From contig CAWBRU010000007.1 in the NCBI GenBank assembly GCA_963791325.1, forward strand, positions 109,525 through 173,524: a stretch of DNA of 64,000 bases. Reading direction: 5' to 3'. This DNA is from JBEVJK01 sp963791325 (GTDB lineage: Bacteria; Pseudomonadota; Alphaproteobacteria; Rhizobiales; Rhizobiaceae). Positions 51,201 through 59,214 of the stretch are shown here, piece after piece. Position 1 is the stretch's first letter; each line of letters begins with the position of its first letter. The position numbers and the translations under genes were made by a program. Under the pieces are notes generated by a model, which was not told the origin of the DNA, made no database searches, and was given only the letters and a program-made list of their open reading frames with translations.

Positions 51201-51231
51201 TTGACTTCAAGTTCACTTTAACTTGTAGAAA
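51201..51231 (+). promoter_or_regulatory. SoxR-type promoter with operator in a 19-bp spacer
   Basis: TTGACT (51201-51206), exactly 19 bases, TAGAAA (51226-51231). The spacer contains TCAAGTTCACTT, close to the SoxR consensus TCAAGTTnACTTGA, within a wider inverted repeat CAAGTT-N6-AACTTG. An over-long spacer filled by a palindrome is the MerR-family hallmark. Confidence 0.75.
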
Positions 51232-51262
51232 GGATGATCCCGAACCCAAGGAGCACAGGCAA

Positions 51263-51985
51263 ATGCAGCTGGATCGCGATTTTCAAGGGCTGCGCGTGGC
51301 CGTCACGGGCGGCACGTCCGGCCTCGGATTGGCGCTCGTACGGCAGCTCACCGCCATGGGCGCGCGTGTCGCCTTCGTCGCCCGCACGGCGGCGAATGTC
51401 GAGCGCATCGCCGACGAGACCGGCGCGCTGGGCGTCGTCGGCGATATCGGCAGGAAAGGCGACATCTACTCCATCGCCTTGCAGATCACCTCGAGCTTCG
51501 GCGGGCTCGACGTCCTGATCAACAACGCCTCGAGCCTCGGTCCCGTCCCTCTGGCGCTGCTTGCCGACACCGCATGCGAGGCGCTTGAAGCGGCGCTCAC
51601 GGTCAACCTCGTCGGCGCATTCCGGTTGACAAAGGCCTTGTTCGGCGCGCTCGCCGCGTCGGCGCGCGAGGGCCGGGGCGCGCTGGTGCTCAACGTCTCG
51701 AGCGACGCGGCGGTGAGCGCCTACCCCGGCTGGGGCGCATATGGCGCCAGCAAAGCTGCGCTCGCCCATCTGACGGCGATCTGGGACGAGGAGGCGAAAG
51801 CCGACGGCATCAGGCTGATCGCGGCCGATCCGGGCGACATGGACACGCCGTTGCATGCGCTGGCCGTTCCCGACGCCGATCCGCGCACCTTGAAGCGTCC
51901 CGAAAAGGCCGCGGCCGAGATCATCGACACGCTCCGCGCCGCGCTGCCGATACGCCCCGTGCGACTTGCCGAGGCGCATCGATGA
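51263..51985 (+). CDS. SDR family oxidoreductase under SoxR control
   Basis: 240 residues from ATG 51263 (AAGGAG upstream). Cofactor motif TGGTSGLGLALVRQL, NNASSLGPVPLAL, active-site Ser in NVSSDAAVSA, and YGASKAALAHL (Tyr-x3-Lys). It overlaps the queA-like gene by ATGA. Because SoxR responds to redox-active quinone- or phenazine-like compounds, a quinone or xenobiotic carbonyl substrate is a reasonable inference. Confidence 0.85.
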   Translation: MQLDRDFQGLRVAVTGGTSGLGLALVRQLTAMGARVAFVARTAANVERIADETGALGVVGDIGRKGDIYSIALQITSSFGGLDVLINNASSLGPVPLALLADTACEALEAALTVNLVGAFRLTKALFGALAASAREGRGALVLNVSSDAAVSAYPGWGAYGASKAALAHLTAIWDEEAKADGIRLIAADPGDMDTPLHALAVPDADPRTLKRPEKAAAEIIDTLRAALPIRPVRLAEAHR

Positions 51986-53004
51986 TGGCCGCGGACCATG
52001 CCGGCCGGCGGTCCGCGAGGCTGCTCGCGGTCGAGGCGGACGGCAGGATGAACGACCTTCCCCGCGCCGCGCTCGCGGCGCAATTCGAGCCCGGCGACCT
52101 GGTGGTCGCCAATGACGCCGCCACCCTCCCGGCAAGCCTTTGCGGCGTCCATATCGAGAGTGGGGCAGCCATCGAGATCCGCCTCGCGGGCTGGATTGAA
52201 TTTCCCGAGCCGGACCGGTTCCGGGTGATCGCCTTCGGTGCGGGCGATCACCGAACCCGAACGGAAGACCGCCCGCCCCCGCCGCCGCTTTCACCAGGCG
52301 ACCGTCTCCGGTTCGGATCGCTCGACGCCGTCGTCGAGCGGGTCCTCGGCCAGCCTCGCCTGCTGGAAGTGCGGTTCCTGGGAAGACCTTCGCAGGTGGT
52401 CGCCGGGCTGGTGCGGCACGGCCGTCCCATCCAATACGCGCATGTTTCAGCGCCATTGAACCTGTGGGAGGTCTGGACCGGGATCGCCGCAGAGCCGGTC
52501 GCCTTCGAGGCGCCGTCGGCAGGCTTTGCGCTCGACTGGCGCCTGCTCAGGGCCTGGCGGGAGCGCGGCATCGGCTTCACCACACTCACCCATGCCGCCG
52601 GGATTTCATCGACCGGCGATCCCCAACTCGACTCACGCCTGCCGTTCGACGAACCTTACCGGATCGGCAGGCATGCCGCGGCGCAGATCGCACGTAGAAG
52701 ATCGTACGGCGGGCGCATCATCGCGATCGGCACCAGCGTGGTGCGCGCGCTCGAGGCGGCCGCCGGCCGCGACGGGCGCGTGCGCGCCGGAACCGGCATT
52801 GCGACAGGCCGGATCGCCCGGGGCACGCCGCTCCGCGTCGTCGATGCGATGCTCACAGGCGTTCATCAGCCCGGCGAAAGTCATTTCGAGCTGCTGCGCG
52901 CCTTTGCCGATGAAGCCCTGCTCGCCAGGGCCTCGGCCTCGTTCGTTGCCTACCGCTACCGCGCGCATGAATTCGGCGATTCCATGCTGCTCAACCGGGG
53001 TTGA
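51982..53004 (+). CDS. QueA-like protein (divergent tRNA ribosyltransferase-isomerase paralogue)
   Basis: 340 residues. Recognisable QueA blocks: FEPGDLVVANDAATLPASL (QueA GDLLVVNDTRVIPARL), FEAPSAGFALDWRLL (APTAGLHFT), GGRIIAIGTSVVRALEAAAG, and MLTGVHQPGESHFELLRAFA. Departures: the N-terminal FDLPxxLIAxxP region is missing, and the THVGxGTFxPV active-site segment reads THAAGISSTGDPQ. The protein is therefore probably not a normal epoxyqueuosine-synthesis enzyme. It is cotranscribed with an SDR under a SoxR site and has no tgt nearby. A second, partial copy ends at 64000. Confidence 0.85.
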   Translation: MMAADHAGRRSARLLAVEADGRMNDLPRAALAAQFEPGDLVVANDAATLPASLCGVHIESGAAIEIRLAGWIEFPEPDRFRVIAFGAGDHRTRTEDRPPPPPLSPGDRLRFGSLDAVVERVLGQPRLLEVRFLGRPSQVVAGLVRHGRPIQYAHVSAPLNLWEVWTGIAAEPVAFEAPSAGFALDWRLLRAWRERGIGFTTLTHAAGISSTGDPQLDSRLPFDEPYRIGRHAAAQIARRRSYGGRIIAIGTSVVRALEAAAGRDGRVRAGTGIATGRIARGTPLRVVDAMLTGVHQPGESHFELLRAFADEALLARASASFVAYRYRAHEFGDSMLLNRG

Positions 53005-53021
53005 CCGCCCGGCGGTCCGGA

Positions 53022-53204
53022 TCAGCCGTTCAGCCGCTCGGCCGCCTTGTTGCAGTCCTCCCGCGACGGGCCGAAGCGGGCGATGATCTTCCTCGCCTGG
53101 TCGCGGGTGAGCTTCCATTTGCGGGCGAAATAGGAGACTTCGTAGGGCTGCTCGGCGGAGATCAGCTTGCGGTCCTCCTTGGTCCGGGTGGGGTCGTCGG
53201 CCAT
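53022..53204 (-). CDS. DUF3606 family protein
   Basis: 60 residues: MADDPTRTKEDRKLISAEQP, YEVSYFARKWKLTRDQARKI, IARFGPSREDCNKAAERLNG. The family is a compact three-helix domain, here essentially the whole protein, resembling small DNA-binding folds. Lies 4 bases downstream of nadE on the same strand, so probably cotranscribed. An identical copy is at 63503-63685. Confidence 0.88.
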   Translation of the reverse strand: MADDPTRTKEDRKLISAEQPYEVSYFARKWKLTRDQARKIIARFGPSREDCNKAAERLNG

Positions 53205-53208
53205 CGTG

Positions 53209-54883
53209 CTAGCCCTTGTCGCGAAAGCGGTTGGTGATCGGATAACGGCGGTCGCGGCCGAAATTCTTGCGGGTGATCTTCACCCCCGGCGCCGCCTGGC
53301 GGCGCTTGTACTCGGCGATGTAGAGCAGATGTTCCATGCGGCCCACCGTCTCGCGGTCGTGGCCGCGGGCAACGATGTCCTCGACGCTCATCTCGTTCTC
53401 GACCAGCGATTTCTAAGATATCGTCGAGCACCGGATAGGGCGGCAGCGAATCCTGGTCGGTCTGGTCGGGCCGGAGCTCGGCAGAGGGCGCCTTGTCGAT
53501 GATCGCATGGGGGATCACCTCGCCCGACGGCCCCAGCGCGCCCGGCGGAACGTGGGCGTTGCGCCAGCGCGACAGCCCGTAGACCTGCATCTTGTAGAGG
53601 TCCTTGATCGGATTGAAGCCGCCGTTCATGTCGCCGTAGAGGGTGGCATAGCCGACCGACATCTCGCTCTTGTTGCCGGTCGTCACCACCATCGAGCCGA
53701 ACTTGTTGGAGATCGCCATCAGGATGGTGCCGCGGGCGCGCGACTGCAGATTTTCCTCGGTGATGCCGGGCTTGGTGCCTTCGAAGAGGCCGGAGAGCGC
53801 CTCGGTGAAGCCCTCCACCGGGGCAAAGATCGGCACCACGTCGTAGCGGCATCCCAGTGCCTTGGCGCAGGCCTCGGCGTCGGCGAGGCTGTCCTTGGAG
53901 GTGTAGCGGTAGGGCATCATCACCGCGCGCAGCCGTTCCTCGCCGAGCGCATCGACGGCGAGTGCCGCGCAGATCGCGGAATTGATGCCGCCGGACAGGC
54001 CGAGCACGACGTTCTTGAAGCCGTTCTTGTTGACGTAGTCGCGCAGCCCCAGCATGCAGGCGCGGTAGTCGGCCTCGAGCGTGTCGGGCAACTTGGCCAT
54101 CGGCCCGTCGACGCAGTCCCAGCCGTCGCCCCGGCGGCGCCAGGTGGTGACCACCACGGCCTCCTCGAACTGGCTCATCTGGAACGCCAATTGCTTGTCG
54201 CGCGACATCGCGAAGGACGCGCCGTCGAAGACCAGCTCGTCCTGGCCGCCGAGCTGGTTGGCCCAGAGCAGCGGCAGGCCGGACTCGATCACCTGGCGGA
54301 TCACCACCTGCTGGCGGATGTCGACCTTGCCGCGATAGTAGGGCGAGCCGTTCGGCACCAGGATGAGCTCGGCACCGCTCTCGGCCAGCGTCTCGCAGAC
54401 GCCGAGCTCTCCCCAAATGTCCTCGCAGACCGGGATGCCGAGGCGCACGCCGCGAAAATTGACCGGTCCAGGCAGGTCCGGCCCGGCCTGGAAGACACGC
54501 TTTTCGTCGAACTCGCCGTAATTGGGCAGGTCGACCTTGAAGCGCTCGGCGAGCACCTTGCCGCCGTCGCCGACGACCACCGCATTGTGGGTGCCGCTCT
54601 GCCGCTTGAGCGGGGTGCCGACGATCACCCCGGGGCCGCCGTCGGCGGTGTCGGCGGCGAAGTCTAGCGCCGCCCGCTCGCAGGCAGCCAGAAACGCGGG
54701 CTTGAGCACCAGGTCCTCCGGCGGATAGCCGGCCAGATAGAGCTCGGTATAGAGAACGAGGTCGGCGCCCTGGCGGGCGGCATCGGCGCGCGCCTCGCGC
54801 GCCTTGGCGAGGTTGCCGGCGACGTCGCCCACCGTCGGGTTGAGCTGGGCAATCGCGATGCGCAGGATGTCGGGGCGGTCCAT
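53209..54883 (-). pseudogene. nadE: Glutamine-dependent NAD+ synthetase, copy 1, frameshifted
   Basis: Makes NAD+ from nicotinic-acid adenine dinucleotide, ATP and glutamine. The N-terminal nitrilase-type glutaminase has Glu47 (TELYLAGYPPEDL), Lys116 (ERFKVDLPNYG) and Cys153 (PVCEDIWGE). The C-terminal synthetase has its PP-loop at 297-302, but it reads SGGINS rather than the conserved SGGxDS (Asp to Asn at 301, codon AAT at 53981-53983). Further motifs: GTILMAISNKFGS, TTGNKSEMSVGYATLYGD. An extra A in GAAATCG (minus strand, 53407-53413) breaks the frame after YPVLDDILE. Removing it restores SLVENEMSVEDIVARGHDRE to the normal end at 53209, about 557 residues. Confidence 0.9.
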
Positions 54884-54892
54884 GAACGGAGG

Positions 54893-54965
54893 GTTTAGAG
54901 CAATCGCGGCGAAACTGGCAACGATTTTCCATCCGGAATTGCGAAGAAACAACCACTTAGCCGGC
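54893..54965 (+). repeat. RIME-like element, half copy
   Basis: TTTAGAGCAATCGCGGCGAA...ATTTTCCATCCGGAATTGCG followed by AAGAAACAACCACTTAG. Only the left palindrome and linker are present. It lies in the nadE promoter region and is repeated in arm 2. Confidence 0.75.
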
Positions 54966-55007
54966 GCGGCCGAGCGCCGGCGACGGCGCCGGAGGGCGGC
55001 CCGTCCG

Positions 55008-55721
55008 CTAGTCGCCGAGATAGGCGCGCAATGCCTCGGGCGAGCGGTTCTCGCCGCTCGACATCGCCAGGATCTTCGACAGATGCGTGTAGGGCAGCCC
55101 CGTCTCCTCGGCCCAGCGGTTCAGCTTTTCCTGGATCAGCGCCAGGTCGCGCTTCGAAGTCGCCGGCCGGCTGATCTGCAGTCCGGCATGCTGAAGGGCG
55201 GCCGTCATATCGTCGGACAGGATGAAAGCATCCCAGCCGATCCAGCGGAGGAAGTACTGGGCGGTGTTGCCGCCGAGCCGGCTGCCATGCTTGCCGAGAT
55301 AGGCGGTGAGCCCGACCTGGTCGTCGGCCGGCCAGGCCGCGAGAAAGGCGCCGAAGCTGCCGTGCTCCTTGGCGACGGCATCGACGAAAAGGGCGTTGTC
55401 GCGCACCGCCCGGATCTTTTGCGGGTTGCGCACGATCCGGCTGTCGGCGGCGAGCGCGTGCCAGAAATCATCCGGCTCGAAGATCAGCCGCTTCGGCACG
55501 AAGCCGAGAAAGGCGGCTTCGAATCCCGGCCATTTCTGGGTGATGACGCTCCACACGAAGCCGGCGGAAAAGATGCGCTCGGCCATCGCCGACAGCACCC
55601 GGTCGTCGCCGAGCTCTGCCAGCCTTTTCGGATCCGGCCGCGGCCCGAGCAGCGACTGGAGCACGTCTTCGCCGCCCTTGCGCTCTGCGGCGCGTGCCCG
55701 GATCGCTGCAAACGTCACCAT
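55008..55721 (-). CDS. DNA-3-methyladenine glycosylase I-like protein, intact copy
   Basis: 237 residues. Tag/HhH-GPD-like base-excision protein expected to remove alkylated adenine from DNA. Family blocks: LAELGDDRVLSAMAERIFSA, GFVWSVITQKWPGFEAAFLG, LIFEPDDFWHALAADSRIVR, NTAQYFLRWIGWDAFILSDD, and YTHLSKILAMSSGENRSPEA. It is longer than E. coli Tag and belongs to a related, poorly characterised branch. Divergent from the DUF1003 gene. The arm 2 copy (60968-61680) is frameshifted, so this is the functional one. Confidence 0.85.
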   Translation of the reverse strand: MVTFAAIRARAAERKGGEDVLQSLLGPRPDPKRLAELGDDRVLSAMAERIFSAGFVWSVITQKWPGFEAAFLGFVPKRLIFEPDDFWHALAADSRIVRNPQKIRAVRDNALFVDAVAKEHGSFGAFLAAWPADDQVGLTAYLGKHGSRLGGNTAQYFLRWIGWDAFILSDDMTAALQHAGLQISRPATSKRDLALIQEKLNRWAEETGLPYTHLSKILAMSSGENRSPEALRAYLGD

Positions 55722-55822
55722 CGGCGGACCTGCCCTGCGCGCTCTCGCCCGCTGGCGCGCCTTGCCATCTTCCTATAGTCCGGCCCTTCAACGCAACCGC
55801 CCGGAACCTGCGAGTCCGACCC

Positions 55823-56206
55823 ATGAACAAGACCGTCGCCGACCTTGCTTTGCGCTGGCTTGCCCGCAATGCGGAAGCCTTGTCCGATGCCGAGCGGCGG
55901 GTGCTGCAAAGCGCGGTCGACCGCAAAGCGCTGGCGCGGCAACGCGTCTCCGGCGACGTGTCGCACGCCGGCATGGGCGACCGGCTCGCCGACAGCCTGG
56001 CCCGCATCGGCGGCTCATGGACCTTCATTTCCAGCTTCCTTGCCTTTCTGGTCGTCTGGGCCATCATCAACACCGTTGTTCTGGCCCGCGGCGCCTTTGA
56101 TCCCTACCCTTATGTTTTCCTCAATCTGGTTCTGTCCATGCTCGCGGCGCTTCAAGCTCCGGTCATCATGATGTCTCAGCACCTTCCCGTTGTTTGCATT
56201 AGATAA
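55823..56206 (+). pseudogene. DUF1003 membrane protein, 3' truncated
   Basis: Starts normally (MNKTVADLALRWLARNAEAL), has the two-helix DUF1003 core (FISSFLAFLVVWAIINTVVL; YPYVFLNLVLSMLAALQAPV) and reaches IMMSQ. The family then continues with about 45 residues (typically NRQ...RD...DYxVNxKAExEI). Here the frame ends HLPVVCIR, a tail unlike the family, so the gene is cut near 56176. The following 120 AT-richer bases separate the break from the IS. Confidence 0.8.
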
Positions 56207-56381
56207 ATTCAACTTTTTGGCGACCGTTCTTACATTAGATCCTGCTCACAAGCCGATCACGTCGGGCCTTCCGCGATCTCTTAGACTGACAGGCTCACAT
56301 CTAGCAGGGTGTTGAAGAAGTCGCTCGCCGCGGCGCTGTGAGCGTGATTTATTGGCTCCGAAGGGATTCGGAGAGTGATGT

Positions 56382-57474
56382 ATGCGCGGTGAGGACGAAC
56401 GATCCGGTAAGCTGTTCAGCTACGTTGACCTTGAGGCGCGGGTGCGGCGCGACCACCCGCTGCGCGGTATTCGAGTGCTCGTGAACGAAGCGCTGTTGGC
56501 CCTGGAGCGGGATTTCACGGCACTGTATTCATCGATGGGGCGGCCCTCGATTCCTCCAGAGAAGCTGCTGCGGTCGATGCTGCTGCAGGCATTCTACTCG
56601 ATCCGGTCGGAGCGGCTTTTGATGGAGCGGCTGGAATACGACCTTCTGTTCCGCTGGTTTGTCGGCATCGGCGTCGACGATGCCGTGTGGGACCATTCGG
56701 TGTTCTCGAAGAACCGCGACCGGCTGCTGACAGGCGACATCGCGGCGAAGTTCCTGACGGCGGTGCTTTCGCAGCCCAAGGTGAAGAAACTTCTGTCCAC
56801 GGATCACTTCTCGGTCGACGGCACGCTGATCGAGGCATGGGCGTCGATGAAGAGCGTCAAGCCGAAGAGCCCGGACTCTGGCCGAACCGCCGGTAAGCGG
56901 CGGACGCAACGCAGAAGCCGACTTCCATGGCCAGAAGCGGTCGAACGAGACGCATGCCTCGACCACCGATCGGGACGCCCGGCTCTACCGCAAAGGACGG
57001 GGCAAGGAGGCGAAGCTGTGCTTCATGGGGCATGGACTGATGGAGAACCGCCACGGCTTGCTCGTCGACGCCTGCCTGACGCTGGCCGACGGACATGCTG
57101 AGCGGGTCGCGGCGCTGCACATGGTCGAGCCCTTAGCCGACCGGCCGCACCGGATCACGCTCGGCGCCGACAAGGCCTATGACGCGGAAGACTTCGTCAA
57201 CGAACTGCGCTCAATGAGGGTAACGCCACATGTCGCGCAGAACACCAGCGGTCGCCGCTCGGCGATCGACAGCCGCACGACGCAGCACCGCGGCTATGCC
57301 GTCAGCCAGCGTAACAGGAAGCGCATCGAGGAAGCGTTCGGCTGGATCAAGGTCGTGGCCGGGCAGGAGAAGACCAGGTTCCGCGGCCGCGATCGTGTCG
57401 GATGGGCCTTCACCCTCGCGTCCGCCGCCTACAATCTGGTGCGGCTGCCGAAGCTCATCGCGGAGACCGGCTGA
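56382..57474 (+). pseudogene. IS5-family DDE transposase, copy 1, +1 frameshift
   Basis: N-terminal DUF772-type region (VRRDHPLRGIRVLVNEALLA; PPEKLLRSMLLQAFYSIRSE; DDAVWDHSVFSKNRDRLL) and catalytic block FSVDGTLIEAWAS. The frame breaks near 56870 (AGCCCGGACTCTGGCC has one base too many) and resumes as RNAEADFHGQKRSNETHAST, LGADKAYDAEDFVNEL and RKRIEEAFGWIKVVAGQEKT. The intact consensus would be about 363 residues. Copy 2 is broken at the same spot by a different (-1) change, so the two lesions are independent. Confidence 0.85.
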
Positions 57475-57818
57475 TGGCCAAGGTTCCGGGCTTCGCCAAG
57501 GCCTTTGCCGGCCGCTGGCGCATTGTCGAGATGGACAACTGGGACGACGACTTTCTCGATCTCGTCGAAGAAGCACATCTCGCCTTGCGCGGTGCGGCGG
57601 ATGGCGAGATCGCCTTTGGCGCCCTCAAGGGGTTCCTGGACGTGCGCTACGGCTCGCGCGACGGCTCGGCCTGCGCCGAGTTTTCTTGGCAGGGTCACGA
57701 CGAAAACGACCCCGCTTGCGGCCGCGGATGGGTGATGATCGGCACCGGCGGCCGCCTCGTCGGCCACTTCTATATCCACAACGGCGAGGAATCAGGCTTC
57801 GTTTGTGAACGCAGCTGA
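57474..57818 (+). CDS. IS passenger gene: conserved hypothetical protein (114 aa)
   Basis: MAKVPGFAKAFAGRWRIVEM, DDDFLDLVEEAHLALRGAAD, GEIAFGALKGFLDVRYGSRD, FSWQGHDENDPACGRGWVMI, ending ESGFVCERS. Similar stand-alone proteins occur in rhizobia and other bacteria without an IS. The ATG overlaps the transposase stop (TGATG) and its TGA overlaps the first bases of the right terminal repeat, so it is built into the element. No known domain; strand-rich and soluble. The equivalent in the second IS copy has a premature stop. Confidence 0.8.
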   Translation: MAKVPGFAKAFAGRWRIVEMDNWDDDFLDLVEEAHLALRGAADGEIAFGALKGFLDVRYGSRDGSACAEFSWQGHDENDPACGRGWVMIGTGGRLVGHFYIHNGEESGFVCERS

Positions 57819-57838
57819 CTTCTTCAACAACCTGCTAG

Positions 57839-58082
57839 TGCGACTTTTTCCAATCCCGAGCCGCATTCGAGCCTTCGCAGGTGGGGCCAAGTCGTCAGGC
57901 AAGCCCCCCAAGAGCTGATCCGCCGTCGCTGGTTTTGCTAGTTCGGCAAGGCGCTCTGGGGAGATTATGCCGAGACCTGAACCGCTACGAATTGGCTCGC
58001 CCGCGACCGCAACGACTGTACCCTTGGGTAGCATCGTGAGGCCCTTCCTCCGAAAGAGATCCGTCACCAACGGAGGGGTCAC
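57839..58082 (-). pseudogene. Unidentified gene fragment cut by the IS
   Basis: From GTG 58082 (or ATG 58034): TDLFRRKGLTMLPKGTVVAV, AGEPIRSGSGLGIISPERLA, ELAKPATADQLLGGLPDDLA, then GIGKSRT at the IS border. Translation would continue into the inverted repeat as SRLLKKSAAFTNEA and stop at 57792. Family not recognised. Only the N-terminal 80 residues survive. Confidence 0.5.
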
Positions 58083-58367
58083 CGAAATGAGGGGCCCACA
58101 AAGCCATCCGCCCCCGCCGGCCCGATTAAGTCGGTGGGGTCGAAACCGACCTAGTAGAGAAGGAACTCACATTCATTGCAGATGATGCTATGGAGTGCTG
58201 AGATGAGGAGTTGCTGGGATTGTCTGCGCGATTTCCTAGGTTCGTGGGGCGACACTTGGCGCAAAGCATTGCCCCGTAGAAGTAGCGTCTTCGCTCTCCG
58301 TGCCAACTAACTAACTGGAAGCAATCATCTGCACTTCGGTTGTGATTGACGCGCAGGAAGGAACAGC

Positions 58368-58853
58368 ATGTCAGAGCAGCTCAATCTACGCCCTCTGCAG
58401 TTCGGTGAAAGGCGCCCAATTTCGTGCTCGACGCGATTACCGGTACGGGCAAGATAGCTATCGACGATTTTCGCGGCGAGAAGCCGGTGTTGGTTGGACT
58501 TTATCGAGGCTTGCATTGCCCCTTTTGCAGGCGTCATATCGCGGCTGTTTCGCAGCTCACGCCAGCCCTCAATGCGAGGGGCATTGAAAGCCTGACGGTC
58601 GTGACCACGCCCGTCGAACGGGCACGCCTCTACCTCCGGTATCATCCGGTCCCGGCGGTGCTCGCGGCATCCGATCCTGAGCGAGTGTCACAACGCGCCT
58701 TTGGACTACCCAATCTGCAGATCAGCGAGGACGAGACCGCGTGGCCACACAAGGCAATGTGAAGGCGATGCGGCTCAACTTGCCGGACGAAATGCCGAAG
58801 CCGATGGATCCGTTTGTCGCCCCTGGAATGTTTAAACAAAGAACGCGCTCTAA
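58368..58853 (+). pseudogene. AhpC/TSA-type peroxiredoxin gene, frameshifted and truncated
   Basis: MSEQLNLRPLQFGE, then (after a -1 shift near 58417) PNFVLDAITGTGKIAIDDFR, GLYRGLHCPFCRRHIAAVSQ, LTVVTTPVERARLYLRYHPV and AFGLPNLQISEDETAWPH. A second -1 shift near 58740 leads to VKAMRLNLPDEMPKPMDPFV before the IS interrupts the gene. CPFC holds the peroxidatic Cys. The final frame reads into the IS terminal repeat as NRLLKKSAAFTNEA and stops at 58895. Confidence 0.8.
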
Positions 58854-58869
58854 CAGGTTGTTGAAGAAG

Positions 58870-59214
58870 TCAGCTGCGTTCACAAACGAAGCCTGATTCC
58901 TCGCCGTTGTGGATCTAGAAGTGGCCGACGAGGCGGCCGCCGGTGCCGATCATCACCTATCCGCGGCCGCAAGCGGGGTCGTTTTCGTCGTGACCCTGCC
59001 AAGAAAACTCGGCGCAGGCCGAGCCGTCGCGCGAGCCGTAGCGCACGTCCAGGAACCCCTTGAGGGCGCCAAAGGCGATCTCGCCATCCGCCGCACCGCG
59101 CAAGGCGAGATGTGCTTGTTCGACGAGATCGAGAAAGTCGTCGTCCCAGTTGTCCATCTCGACAATGCGCCAGCGGCCGGCAAAGGCCTTGGCGAAGCCC
59201 GGAACCTTGGCCAT
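58870..59214 (-). pseudogene. IS passenger gene, copy 2, premature stop
   Basis: Near-identical to 57474-57818 (for example VEQAHL for VEEAHL), but the Trp codon of CGRGWVM is TAG near 58958, ending the protein after 85 residues. Confidence 0.85.

Larger units (their letters stand above)
52707..57834 (+). repeat. Arm 1 of large inverted duplication
   Basis: Matches 58854-64000 in reverse complement. Gene order queA-like end, DUF3606, nadE, glycosylase, DUF1003 fragment, IS. Arm identity is near complete apart from scattered indels and the nadE interior. The duplication may continue beyond the right edge of the window. Confidence 0.95.
56301..57838 (+). mobile_element. IS5-family insertion sequence with passenger gene, copy 1
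   Basis: Element 56305-57834 (1530 bp) with imperfect terminal inverted repeats CAGGGTGTTGAAGAAGTC and CAGGTTGTTGAAGAAGTC. It is flanked on both sides by CTAG, fitting the YTAR target duplicated by IS5-group elements. It carries a transposase gene (frameshifted) and one passenger gene whose stop codon sits at the edge of the right inverted repeat. Confidence 0.88.
57839..58853. other. Spacer between the inverted arms
   Basis: About 1 kb that differs from the arms: noticeably lower GC, with two disrupted gene ends pointing toward the flanking ISs. 58083-58367 contains no supported gene. Confidence 0.7.
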
